Shown one piece after another: positions 43,888 through 54,504 of a stretch of 64,000 nucleotides of DNA. The stretch covers positions 124,001 to 188,000 of the forward strand of contig JAQFVV010006550.1 of assembly GCA_028023455.1 (NCBI GenBank), in the 5' to 3' direction. Source of the DNA: Epiperipatus broadwayi. Taxonomy: Eukaryota > Onychophora > Udeonychophora > Euonychophora > Peripatidae. Position numbers and translations under genes: made by a program. Within the stretch, counting starts at the first letter, position 1. The number at the start of each line of letters is the position of its first letter. A model generated the notes under the pieces. The model saw only the letters and a list, made by a program, of their open reading frames with translations. It was not told where the DNA came from and did not search any database.

Positions 43888-44099
43888 TGAGAGCACTGCC
43901 ATAAGCCAGTCTTGGAATATTGGATGAGTAGGCACTAGATAGGGATTTTATGCACAAACCTTCTGGCATTCATTGATTACTCTGGTTGGCACAGGGTGGC
44001 ACTACTGTATGGAGAGTTTTGCCTGTTGTAATAACAGTTATGAGCAAGCATAAGAAATGGTGATCATGTGATGTTTAGTAGTTTGACACTTTTGTAGTA

Positions 44100-44835
44100 A
44101 CTACACACTACTTCTGCACCACTACACCAATCCATATATTATGGATAGTATCAAGGATAGACAATAGTCTGTTGTTTTGAATACTCTGGCCTGAAAATCA
44201 CTGGAAATGTAAAAATGACCCTGCTTTAACTATAAAGACTAGTTAGTTCAGCACCAAAGATAAATAAGTTGTTAAATTATTTTATCAAAGAACTGTTTGC
44301 ATCACCATAAATGGAATGATGCCATTGTGAATAGAAATTTAAGGTCTATAAATCATCCATATTTTTAAAGACACAACATTTTAATAAAAATGAATAAACA
44401 TATTCTATAAAAGACTCTTTTACTATACATATTTTGAAACAGAAATAGGTCAGATTACCATCTTTTGGGGGATGGAATTGTCCATTCTTGATTTAAGACA
44501 TAGTTTAGCTTTCATTGATGGCATAATGCATATGTACATTCTTAATTCTATGATTATTTTTGTCAAACATATTTTCACAGAATTATTTTTTAATTATCTT
44601 TGAATATTCATTACATGCATCTTTTTATTTTACCACCTTGCAAAATACATAAGTTACTTATGATTCAAAATGATAATGATCATCATGTAAACTCATATTT
44701 CTTCTGCTCCAATGTCAAATCTGCCTTTTATATATAAAGAAGTCTAATAATTTAAATTATTTGAAATATGTATATTATATTTCAGCTTACTATTGTACTA
44801 AAATATTTTGCTGCACTTCTGGATTTACATCTCGG
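44100..44835. other. No gene seen
   Basis: AT-rich; nothing recognised. Confidence 0.4.
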
Positions 44836-44839
44836 ACTT

Positions 44840-45035
44840 AAATTACCATCATTTTCAACAATTATCAACCCACTGCAGGAAAAATATCTCTCCAAGTTCA
44901 ACCCATCTTCTCCATTCCCTATTCTCTCTTCTCAATACCACTCCAGCACCTTTCTTGTTTCATCCATCCTTCTTATATGTAGTCGATTTTTAGGTCTTTT
45001 ACTCAAGTAATATTATCTAAATGCTTATGATGAGC
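44840..45035 (-). pseudogene. RTE LINE 3' end
   Basis: Homologous to 30900-31080: CAACCCACTGCAGGA, ATCTCTCCAAGTTCAACCCA, TTTCATCCATCC, TTTTTAGGTCTTTTAC. Small frames on the plus strand are its antisense. Confidence 0.65.
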
Positions 45036-45040
45036 AATTC

Positions 45041-45246
45041 CTATACATAAAAATGAAAAAAACATCGATCTTCTGGGACCACCAGACAGCTACAGGCCAT
45101 ATATTTGAACCCAGTTTTGCCCAAATAATTTGCATAGAGAAGAGCAATGCCAAAAGAAAGGTCAAAGAAGCTTTTTACATAGCAAATGACTTCAGCGCCA
45201 TTAATAGAAGAGAGGTATGCTTTGCTCTCTCCAAACAATGGTCTAA
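45041..45246 (+). pseudogene. GIY-YIG-type C-terminal fragment, Penelope-like
   Basis: The frame reads DHQTATGHIFEPSFAQIICIE, NAKRKVKEAFYIAND, INRREVCFALSKQW. GH-x-F, the Cys/Glu step, KRKVKEA..I and IN....LS match the end of GIY-YIG domains in Penelope-like retroelements, and also the fragment at 18724-19005. It adjoins an RTE end and is only about 65 residues long. Confidence 0.5.
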
Positions 45247-45249
45247 TTA

Positions 45250-45745
45250 ATTAAAAATTCAAGTTCATTTGCATACGTGTACAACATTCACAACAGTCTT
45301 CATTCGCAAAGCTATGAGTATGAGATTTGAATACTAAATCTTGAAAGTGCTAAGCTGGCATATTAAACCTTATATTATTATTACAGCTTCACTAACGCAT
45401 GCGAAAAAAATCGCATAATTATAATTATAGATTAATAAAATAACTTTTATTTCTAGCTAAATGTTAGAAAATATCTTTACAACTAACGATTTTGTAGTAT
45501 ATAGTCATATATATTTTTTGACCCTTTTGTATTTGTAATTATACCTAAAATGTTTAGTTATTTAAATTGGTTTCTGGTATCTGGCTGCCACAAGGATTGC
45601 CACTACTATTGTAAATAAATAAAATATGATTTTTATATTGACAAGAAAATAATTGTCTGTTGCAATTGAGTTAAAAATTGGTCACTATTAAATAATGAAG
45701 TTTGAATTTATCAAAATATTGACACTGTTAATTTTACATTGTTAA
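45250..45745. other. No gene seen
   Basis: AT-rich; nothing recognised. Confidence 0.4.
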
Positions 45746-45749
45746 AATT

Positions 45750-45883
45750 AAAAGATATACAAATTCATGTCAAGCGTTGGCGGCCTACTGGTTAGCATAG
45801 CTGCCTTCCAAGCAGCTGGCCAGGGTTCACTTCCCAGTCAACGCATTTGACATATGACAAAAAAGATATACGAGTTCATTTCA
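45750..45883 (+). repeat. Retroposed tRNA-Gly(TCC)-like element with target duplication
   Basis: Positions 45774-45844 fold as a cloverleaf: acceptor GCGTTGG/TCAACGC, anticodon stem GCTGC/GCAGC with loop CTTCCAA (anticodon TCC), T stem CAGGG/CCCAG. Base A58 of the T loop and T8 are lost, and the T stem has an A-A mismatch, so it is not a working tRNA. Flanking 23-mers beginning AAAAGATATAC (45750-45772 and 45861-45883)  agree at about 20 positions, the mark of retroposition. Confidence 0.7.
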
Positions 45884-45889
45884 CATTGA

Positions 45890-46635
45890 AATAAATGAAG
45901 GAAGGATTATCTGATAAAGGAATAAATAAAATTCACTGCAAAAATATTTAAAGCATTTAATTAATAATAGGTTGGTAAATGTTTGCACTGTAAGTGGGCT
46001 GTTATTTCCAGTTGATAGATATTTAAAATGATATCTGACAATTTGTTTTACTATTGAAAATGATGGAATATTCCTCATATCAAATTCAGTTAGCAACTCC
46101 ATAAAAAACAATGTGTTTCATGATTAAGTTTGTACAGAAGCAGAAAATTAAAAATCCTAAAGATTAAAGAAAAAATTGCATAATAGCAAATTGATAAATT
46201 TCAATAAAAGATCCCTCTGTGATAGACTTAAAACATATAATACATGCTATAAATTTAATCCTGAATATATACATTTTTCTTTATTTGCTAAATAATGTTC
46301 ATTAATGAACTATATTATTTTGTCCGTTTTATTTAATACAGGTCTTCCATAGATTTTATAATAAAATACATATTATTTTTTATCGATTAGTTTTTCTTCA
46401 CTGTATGTTTGCATTACGGGATTCCATTAGATGCATAGATTACATGCTATAGGGACATTGAAAAATCGGTTTTAAATAATATAAAGTCTTTAGTAGATAT
46501 ATTTTGCATATCACTACATATTTTTCAAGGGAACATTTGCAAAATAAACCTAAACGCCATATAGATTTACAAACAGAATTTAAAGTTATAATAATTAAAT
46601 TTAATACATTGTACAGGCTTAAACCTGCATTTATA
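45890..46635. other. No gene seen
   Basis: AT-rich; nothing recognised. Confidence 0.4.
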
Positions 46636-46639
46636 TATG

Positions 46640-46895
46640 TAAAGCGCATAGTCGTTACGTAAAGTAATATATATTAAGACTATAACCTTAAGACCATAAT
46701 CTTAAGACTATGCGCCTAAAATGCTTCATGCTCTCAAATCAAAATGCTTTTAGATTCACGTATATATTTAGAAAGTAGGTCTAAGATAAGAGTGACGCTT
46801 TGCAGAGTTTCTTGCTGTCACACTTTAGGCGCATAATCGTAACGTTATAACCTTAATATATATTACTTACGTAATGATCATGTGCTTTATAAATT
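46640..46895. repeat. Foldback element U
   Basis: GCGCATAGTCGTTACGTAA, GTAATATATATTAAG and TATGCGCCTAAAATG in the left arm (46646-46730) are mirrored at 46823-46891. A second copy of the ATCTTAAGACTATGCGCC part makes the left arm longer. Confidence 0.7.
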
Positions 46896-46934
46896 ATTAA
46901 TTAAAACAGAGCTTAAATAAAAGTTGTTTTAAAG

Positions 46935-47145
46935 CTGAGCACTGATTACATGTATGTGTGGAAGTGGTAATCTGGACCAACGGATGAGTGCTGGTTTGCC
47001 ACAAAATACGTATATTGGTGATTATTTATCTTTTCAACATGTGTGTGATCAGGTGGGTCCGCAATATGAGATGGCACTAAGAGTAGTGGGTCGTGTGAAA
47101 GTCTGAGTTCGAATGCCGCATATATTACATATATAAAAGCAGGTT
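46935..47145 (+). repeat. Family D, single arm
   Basis: Only the plus-oriented arm is present: GAGCACTGATTAC, the hammerhead, ACATGTGTGTGATC, and the B-box-like GAGTTCGAATGCC terminus at about 47104. A solo arm shows that the family also exists outside foldbacks. Confidence 0.65.
46966..47030 (+). ncRNA. Decayed hammerhead, family D solo arm
   Basis: ACCAA, CGGATGA (U4 changed), stem II GTG/CAC, AAAA, perfect mini stem III ATACGTAT, ATA, TTGGT. Stem I is intact. Confidence 0.4.
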
Positions 47146-47149
47146 TAGC

Positions 47150-47940
47150 CTGTACAATGTATTAATTTACTTTCTATTGTAAATAAGCAAATATTTTATT
47201 CTTTTTATTCCTGCATAAATACTATATCTTGGATTGAAGAAGAGAGTATTCATTTATTTAACACTCTCAAAGGCGCGTGCTCAATTAGCTTGAAAGGCTG
47301 ATATTGGAATGAAATTTCTATTGTAAGTAAATTTTGTGTCTATGTGTTTGACTGTTTTTGAAATAATTATCTAAAATGTAATGTTTTGTTTTCGATTTTT
47401 CTAAAAAAGGATTTTATAACAATTTTTCCTTTTTTTTTTAAAATAAATGATAGCTTCATTATGCTTGAAGTAATTTTGGGTGAACTGAAGTTAATCACAT
47501 AAAAGATTTAAGATCAAAGAATTGTAATATTTACTTATTTGGTGAACTTTCTTTTACTTTTAAAATAATTATAAATAGATAAACTTATTTGAAAAAAAAA
47601 ATACACTGCATTTCTATATATAAATAGTATATTTGTCCTTCACGGTTTAATGCATCTATAAAGAGATAGACTTTGGGTCTCATAGTACACGATCGTAACC
47701 CAGTTCTAACGTTTTTACTGCTTGAATTTCTCATGAACTCAAGATCAATAAATAATTCATTTTTTAAAATAATTCAATTATTTTTTTAAATTGTATTGTA
47801 AAATAAAAGATATAAACTATTGAGAATGCTGAATAATCTGTTTTCTAGTTATAGTTTAATTGTTATTTTTGTAATTACTATTAGGATAGAAAAGTTCTAG
47901 GAATAACTCTAGTTTCATTATATCTTTTATAATATTATAT
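47150..47940. other. No gene seen
   Basis: AT-rich; nothing recognised. Confidence 0.4.
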
Positions 47941-47943
47941 TTG

Positions 47944-48694
47944 TAATTATTAAGGAGGAAATAAATCTCTCATACTGCGCTGTTTCTTAAATATCATAAA
48001 TCTCCGTGCACTCACCTGCTACTCATAGTTTTAAAAGCTTAGGCCAATCACTAAAGCTTAGAGAGTATTTATATATACCAATTCTTACTGTGCCTGAAGT
48101 TATAATCAACTATTGAATTATATAAATTTAGTTAACCTATCACAGGAAAAAGATAGATGCTCATTTTTAACCACCTGTAATTTAAATCTCTATGCACTCA
48201 CCTGCCAGTAATTGTTTTAAAAGTTTAAATGAATCACTTAAGCTTAATGATATCTATATATACACCAATTCTTCCTGTGCTTGAAGTTATAATCAACTAT
48301 TGAATTGTACAAATTTAGTAAACTTATCACGGGAGAAAGACAGGGGCTCATTTTTTTAACCAAGTGGCAATTAAACGTATAGTACTTGTAAATCTATTAT
48401 TATAAAGCGCTGAAAATCTATAATTATTAAGTAGGAAGTAAACCTCTAATATCCTAACCGTGCTTATATCAGGGTTTGAGTCTATTATGTACCTAAAGTT
48501 ATAATCAACTATTGAGATGTATAAATTTAATTAACCTATCACAGAAAAACCCAGTGTCTCATTTTTAATCTCCTGCGATCACTTATAAATGTAAATCAAT
48601 TATTATAAAGCTCTGAAAATCTGTAATTATTAAGGAGGAAGAAAACCTCTGATGCTGCACTGTTTTTTAAATATTATAAATCTCCGTGCATTAT
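47944..48694. repeat. Degenerate tandem array, about 190-230-bp unit
   Basis: About 3.4 units share GAAGTTATAATCAACTATTGA, AACCTATCACAG, CTCATTTTTAA and, where complete, ATTATTAAGGAGGAA with ATAAATCTCCGTGCA. Some units lack the start. Confidence 0.7.
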
Positions 48695-48699
48695 ATATA

Positions 48700-49710
48700 T
48701 ATATTTGTAATGGAGAATTCTGATTTGATAGAGTTTTTATTTTGCATATGGAAAATGATTTTAAGAAAAGAAAAAATAAGGAGTCCTTTTTTATAAATAG
48801 TACCGATAATGTGTTGAATAAACAGTATAATTGTGTTAATATTCACAATTTACGGAAAGTAAGTAATTCACGTGAGAGCGTTACTGGTGTGAGATTTAAA
48901 TATTAATGTATTGCTACTTAAGATGGCGGAATACAAAGCTGGCTATAGCAAAAGATATTAATCTTCAATTTTATATAGGCATTTTTTAAAATTTTGTAGT
49001 TTTATTCTAGTGAATTGTTATATATATACATTATATCAAATGTAGCTCGATGTATATGCAAACAAAGGGATTAAATCATCCTCTCGCAGGCTATAAATTA
49101 AAAGTACTCTAAATGTTGAACAAAGGATCAAAAATAGAATGAATCTACCTACATATACATCCTAAACGCTTTAGAAAAATTCTTCGGCAAGACAGATTTA
49201 TCCAGAAAGGATAAAACAACACTCAAACAGGGCTATCACCCATTAAGTTATAAGGTTTTATATTTAAATATTAAGTTATAAGGTTTTGTATTTTTTAAAT
49301 TATTGTTTGACTCTATATCCAGTATAAGTAGACATCCATTTACTGACCAATTAATCGCTATCTAGACAGAGTGACTAAGAGGGAAATCAAATGTCTGTTC
49401 GAGTATAAAACACACCTGAAATTGGATCAATATTATGACAGTAAAAATATTTTTAACCACTGTACTATGAGGCTTTTTGATACATGTATGCACAAATAAT
49501 AAAACACATTATATTTTATATCATAACACATGATCCAGACACAATAGTGCCTTCAAATGTTTTTAGTGAATATTTAAATTATGTCTTCATGAAATATCTA
49601 CGTCAGGGATAGCATTACAGACAACTTGGAGAGAATGGGAGCCAGATACCAGTCATCATTTTAATAACACACATTGTATTATACATTTTTAATTATAATT
49701 AGAATATGCT
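48700..49710. other. No gene seen
   Basis: AT-rich; near 49130 a short piece resembles one arm of foldback Q. Confidence 0.35.
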
Positions 49711-49714
49711 AATT

Positions 49715-50080
49715 TCCATATTATTATTGTTAAGAGAAATGGTATCAGATAGACCGTTGAAGTTTTAAATTGAATCGTGAAAAATTGCAGACCTAGCATC
49801 AGACCATATGTGAGATGGATGGATAAAATAAAGACAATCGCGAGTTTGTGAGATATGATAATTTCCATATTATTATTGTTAGAAGAGATGGTAATAGAAG
49901 GTAAGTTGAAGTGATTCATCGAATCTTAAGAAATTGAAAAAAGCTAGAATCAGACCATATCTGAATTAGATGGATGAAATAAAAATAATTGTGAGAAGAG
50001 AGAGCAAAAGTCAGAAAAACTGGATTGAAAATGTAGAGATCTTCCTGTAAATGAATAACAATCATTGAAGATAATGATGA
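49715..50080 (+). pseudogene. RTE LINE fragment, internally duplicated
   Basis: Two successive copies (49715-49850 and 49855-50080) of the segment coding roughly DGNR..VEVIHRILR and RPYLRWMDEIKIIV. The second is followed by GATAATGATGATAAT, the family tail. Both are disrupted by stops. Confidence 0.55.
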
Positions 50081-50084
50081 TAAT

Positions 50085-50165
50085 ATATATATATATAAAG
50101 AGATAAATGATGAACAGTATATTGATATATTATATGATAATATATATATATATAAAGAGATAAAT
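50085..50165. repeat. Tandem duplication of about 70 bp
   Basis: (TA)n followed by AAAGAGATAAATGATGAACA and GTATATTGAT occurs twice at a period near 67 bases. Confidence 0.7.
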
Positions 50166-50169
50166 GATG

Positions 50170-50760
50170 AACAGTATATTGATGTATGCCATCTGGTGAA
50201 AGCTGTAGTAATTAGTAGATGCTAGAAAGTTATGCATTACAATCCCTCTCCAGTGCTTTTCAGTGCAATATCCCATACTTCTTTCTAGCTTGTGGTTTTC
50301 ATCACTGAAGAACCCTGGATCTGAGAGCAGTGATTTTTGCCAAAGTATAATGACGATTATGATTATTAAAAACAACAAGGACAACAAAATATATAGATAC
50401 TGAACTGTTTTCAGAATTGTGGACTATGCAGGAAAAATAGCTTGGATTGAAAACATTAATGCGATTTCAGTTTGATCTCATAGCCTTATGGCTAAGCAAA
50501 ACAGTATAAGCTGGCTGCTGAAAAACCAGAGCAGTTAATTCAAAGATCCAAGCGCACTGCTCCCGAATCCAAGCTTTTTCACGGATGAAAGTCATAAGCT
50601 AGCAACTAATTTAAGGATATTGGAGAGGAAATCACTAGATAGGGACTGTGATGCACAACCTCCTATCATCTGTTGATTACTAAGGCTTGCACTAGGTGGC
50701 ACTATTGTCTAGGAAAAAACGTGTTACTGTTTTAACAATTGGTATAAGCATAATGTGATA
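50170..50760. repeat. Long family F element, second copy
   Basis: A minus-oriented F arm (50170-50335), an internal segment (50360-50520, homologous to 15800-15960) and a plus-oriented F arm (50540-50760). Both ribozyme segments are decayed (GTGATGA on the left, CGGATGA on the right). Confidence 0.65.
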
Positions 50761-50764
50761 TATA

Positions 50765-51500
50765 CGCGCATGTGTGTATGAATGTATAGTTAATAATGAA
50801 ACATGATTAAACAACTATCAATGTTGAATACAGTCAATATATATATATATATTAAAAATCACTCGGACTTAAAAAATAACAAAAAGCCTTAAGTTAAAAT
50901 TCGAATCTTCACCTTTATAACTTTATTAACTTAGGCGCTATTTCGCAAATATAAAACACATCAAATTTAATTTAGCATAGAAAATCAAACTATTTTTAGC
51001 TTAAATGTCAATGTTACAACGTGAAGATGTCCGTAATATTTAAATAAATAAATAAATGTCGAGCATTTAATATTAAAGGGTGTTAGAGACAATATTATAT
51101 ACCATCAATGCCTATACATAGAATTTGTTGCATTTGAAAAGCTTCGTCATTTGTGTATCATCTATAGCCAACGCCAAATCAATAACTACTTTATTGATTT
51201 ACACTCTTTAATGGTTAATGCAGATCATAGCAATGTTCTAAAGTAGTCTCAGATCGTAAATTGTTTAGATAAATAAACCCAAACCATCGCTGTATTTTCT
51301 ATACTTATCATCTAGTCATTGCTATTTTGTGTTTCTACATTGTAATATGTGTATATTTGGTAATAGTTCCTTGCCATGTAATTGTGTTTGTGCACTTACG
51401 TACACGCATACACACATATATAATATGAATAAAATGTTCCTTAATTAAAAAACTATTGTCAAAACAATAAAAGTAATACATATAATTAATTAACTAATAT
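50765..51500. other. No gene seen
   Basis: AT-rich; nothing recognised. Confidence 0.4.
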
Positions 51501-51503
51501 ACG

Positions 51504-51567
51504 CAGTCTTTCAATCTGCAGAAGTTCTTACGGTTAATCGAAAGCACTTCTGTGGATTGAAATACTG
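51504..51567. repeat. Short family J foldback
   Basis: CAGTCTTTCAATCTGCAGAAG and its complement near 51550-51567 match the ends of the larger element at 57358. Confidence 0.55.
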
Positions 51568-51580
51568 AATATCATAGTTT

Positions 51581-51797
51581 ATGACTGTTATATTTATTAT
51601 TTTTGTTTTATACATGTATTGTCAAATTATATTTTTTTTATTTCAGTGCATCTTTCATCTTAGCTCAATCCTATCACAATCATCCATCAGTTTAGAAATC
51701 AGACAAACCTCTCACACTATTGATACATTAGAAACATATACCTTTACAAGTAATCAATATGGCATATGTTACAATTTAATTTTATATACACATTATG
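51581..51797 (+). CDS. Open frame running into the assembly gap
   Basis: The frame starts with a hydrophobic stretch (VIFIIFVLYMYCQIIFFLF) and continues QSSISLEIRQTSHTIDTLE until the N run. A pyrimidine tract ending ATTTCAG at about 51646 could instead be a splice acceptor. No family is recognised; chance is likely. Confidence 0.15.
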
Positions 51798-51798
51798 C

Positions 51799-52298
51799 NN
51801 NNNNNNNNNNNNNNNNNNNNNNNNNNNNNNNNNNNNNNNNNNNNNNNNNNNNNNNNNNNNNNNNNNNNNNNNNNNNNNNNNNNNNNNNNNNNNNNNNNNN
51901 NNNNNNNNNNNNNNNNNNNNNNNNNNNNNNNNNNNNNNNNNNNNNNNNNNNNNNNNNNNNNNNNNNNNNNNNNNNNNNNNNNNNNNNNNNNNNNNNNNNN
52001 NNNNNNNNNNNNNNNNNNNNNNNNNNNNNNNNNNNNNNNNNNNNNNNNNNNNNNNNNNNNNNNNNNNNNNNNNNNNNNNNNNNNNNNNNNNNNNNNNNNN
52101 NNNNNNNNNNNNNNNNNNNNNNNNNNNNNNNNNNNNNNNNNNNNNNNNNNNNNNNNNNNNNNNNNNNNNNNNNNNNNNNNNNNNNNNNNNNNNNNNNNNN
52201 NNNNNNNNNNNNNNNNNNNNNNNNNNNNNNNNNNNNNNNNNNNNNNNNNNNNNNNNNNNNNNNNNNNNNNNNNNNNNNNNNNNNNNNNNNNNNNNNNN
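51799..52298. other. Assembly gap of 500 N
   Basis: Exactly 500 N, a conventional placeholder size, so the true length is unknown. Apparent frames across it are artefacts. Confidence 0.98.
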
Positions 52299-52448
52299 TA
52301 TACAGTAGACACAACTACTAGCACTAACATTTTCTCACTAAATTAACATATATTATACAAAGACTTGGAATAAATACTAGAATGGAATACATGTTTGCTG
52401 TGTGAAATACAGCTATTAATTTTATTTACTTACTTTGTCTCATTTCTT

Positions 52449-52601
52449 ATGATGAAAAGTGTTATACATATTTTTTTAGTTATTCTCCTAGGCATATACT
52501 GTAATAATTTAAGCCTTGACCCATTAAAGCTGAATTTCAAAACAAAAAATCTTAAAATGCTAAACATAAATTCAATAAATAAAACGATTGCTGTTGACTA
52601 A
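52449..52601 (+). CDS. Possible small secreted peptide
   Basis: ATG at 52449 opens 50 codons: MMKSVIHIFLVILLGIYC looks like a signal peptide. NNLSLDPLKLNF, a basic stretch and INKTIAVD follow before TAA. There is no promoter, splice or homology evidence, and AT-rich DNA readily yields hydrophobic frames. Confidence 0.15.
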   Translation: MMKSVIHIFLVILLGIYCNNLSLDPLKLNFKTKNLKMLNINSINKTIAVD

Positions 52602-52820
52602 AGTAGAAAATAATACTGGAAGCATTACTGGTTATTGTGGCAGGTGTTTGTTAAAGTTTTCAAAATTTTTATTTCTTAAATAAAGCATCAGATATTTTTT
52701 ATCTCATTTTGCAAGCTTATTTACAATTAGTTTTTTTTAACAGATTGTTTAACTTTACTAGTTTCTTAAATTTATTTTATATATACAAATATTAATAATG
52801 GAAATAAATTATCATCGCTT

Positions 52821-53345
52821 AATTACAAAGAAATCAAGTAATATGTTACATGACCCATTTTAATAAGCTTGTATTACAAATGTTATATATAGAGCTCGCT
52901 AATAAGCTCTTAACAAGCTTTGTAGAATATCCCCAACCCCAGACCAGTTTCTGCTACTGGCTTCCTCAGTGAGGTGCTAAGATATTCAAGCATTAGATTA
53001 AAAATACCAGGACAAGTCCAACAATTTATCTAATGGATAATTATTAAGTACAAAATTTGAAATTTTCAAACATTCACATGTCTTCCAATCCAGCTATCTA
53101 ACTTAAATAGCCATATGGGACTGAATCAAATTCAGGTACACCATATTTTAATAACTTTAGCAATATAAAATCACTAAAGCCTTAATGGGCAAAAAGTAAA
53201 CTTACAAAGAAATCAAGTCATATGTCATATAACCTAATTTAACAAGCTTGTATTACAAATGTTATTTATAGAGCTCGCAAATAAGCTCTTAACAAGTTTT
53301 GAAAAGCTTATTAAGAGCTTATTTGTGAGCTCTATATATAACATA
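52821..53345 (-). repeat. Family G element, 1.27 tandem units of 379 bp
   Basis: A 102-bp direct repeat (52821-52922 and 53200-53301) is offset by exactly 379. It contains ACAAAGAAATCAAGT, AACAAGCTTGTATTACAAAT and TAGAGCTCGC(A/T)AATAAGC. The ribozyme follows the first copy directly. The second copy runs into its own inverse (53302-53345), giving a hairpin with about 35-bp arms. The interior matches 12374-12813. Confidence 0.7.
52924..52987 (-). ncRNA. Hammerhead ribozyme, family G copy 2, core intact
   Basis: Minus strand: GAATATC, TTAGC, ACCTCA, CTGAGGA (52969-52963), AGC-CAGTA-GCA, GAAA (52951-52948), CTG, GTC (52944-52942), TGGGGT, TGGG, GATATTC. Proximal stem I ACCTCA/TGGGGT is 6 bp and the distal GAATATC/GATATTC 7 bp, perfect. 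Stem II is short (G-C, C-G), which is the main weakness. Confidence 0.6.
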
Positions 53346-54075
53346 GCTTAAATTAAATATAAATTTATGTGAGATGTTAGCACCAATCAACATGTGCAGT
53401 ACATTTGTACATGGTTGCCATGTTGCATGAAAAAATTGAAAAATCATTTTTCAGTAATCATGCATTTCAGAAACAACTTCCTTTATGAGTTAATTGTCTT
53501 TGAGCATTAGATCAAAAATCTATGATAATATAATAGCATCATGCCGTATTAATACTATAATGTTGACTCCCATAGAATTAATGCATGAATATCGGTGTTA
53601 TGATTAATTACTAAAATATTAGCCTATTTTAATGGTTTAAGAAAAAGCACACAGAAATTACATTTTAAGCATTAAGATGGTACTACAATTACTCTATCTT
53701 CTGTACATTGTTTTAACATTTCTATAACTTTACATTGTAATCTGCCATTTCTTGTTTATGCAGTACAATTTAAAAGAATTAGTTAACAAAAAAATCTGAA
53801 GATGTTTGTGTTAGACGAACCTTTTGACAGAATCCTATTAGCAAAACAATGCCATAAAGGATATGTCCTAAAAATTAATAGAAATGAGAATATCTGATTG
53901 GCTGAATATTTTATTAAAGGGTAACCTATGGAATAATCTACATTTGTAAAGAAAATTATAATTTTCAGTAATTTATTTACAAATTAAAGGTTATGATGCA
54001 ATATTTTTGTCAGATTTATTTTTAAAACAAAAACTGTCACTAATAAAAGGCTATCTTTAAAAACTATTTATTTTT
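53346..54075. other. No gene seen
   Basis: AT-rich; nothing recognised. Confidence 0.4.
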
Positions 54076-54079
54076 GAAA

Positions 54080-54500
54080 TGATAGCTTGGTGCTGATATA
54101 GTAAGTGCTCAATGCCATTTTGAATTTTATAACTCTCCCAAAATCTTCACTGACATATTCAAGTGATAAATGACATCGATTATTAACATGTGGTTTCAAA
54201 AAAAAAGTGGTTACAAAATCATAAATTTCATCATTAATTAAAAAATCAAAATGCAAAGTTTGCAATTGATCAAAATTAGGATTTCAGTTTTTAAATACTC
54301 AATGTCAATTGCAAACTTTGCATTTTGATTTTTTTAATTAATTATAAAATTTGCGATTTTATAACTGCTTTTTTTTGAAACCACATGTTGATAATTGATG
54401 TCATTTATTGCTTGAATGTGTCAGCAGGGATTTTGGATGAGTTACAAAATTCAAAATGGCATAGATTGTATACTATATCAGCACCGAAAGCTTTTATAAA
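54080..54500. repeat. Foldback element K
   Basis: Arms 54083-54274 and 54307-54496 pair through GGTGCTGATATAGTA, CATTTTGAATTTTA, ATGACATCGATTATTAACA and AAATGCAAAGTTTGCAATTG. The loop is about 32 bases. The 65-residue frame inside is a by-product. Confidence 0.8.
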
Positions 54501-54504
54501 GTTT

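Larger units (their letters stand above)
43277..44095 (-). repeat. Family F tandem array: 184-bp units with a hammerhead each
   Basis: Four hammerhead-bearing segments repeat at 183-184 bases (starts 43277, 43461, 43644, 43828). Full units contain CAGTAATCAATGGATGCC, GCATAAAATCCCTATTTAGT, the ribozyme and a palindrome: AGCTTTGGATCTGAGAGCAC, a short AGATCT-rich loop and the complement. The array ends at 43899 in an inverted F arm (43900-44095). Head-to-tail repeats of a self-cleaving monomer are the hallmark of retrozymes. Confidence 0.8.

Noticed and set aside
45774-45845. Functional tRNA-Gly gene
   Set aside because: T8 and A58 are lost, the T stem has an A-A mismatch, and retroposition-type flanking repeats are present.
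51581-52346. Long open frames of 170-250 codons across the N run
   Set aside because: They consist almost wholly of unknown residues and are artefacts of the 500-N gap.
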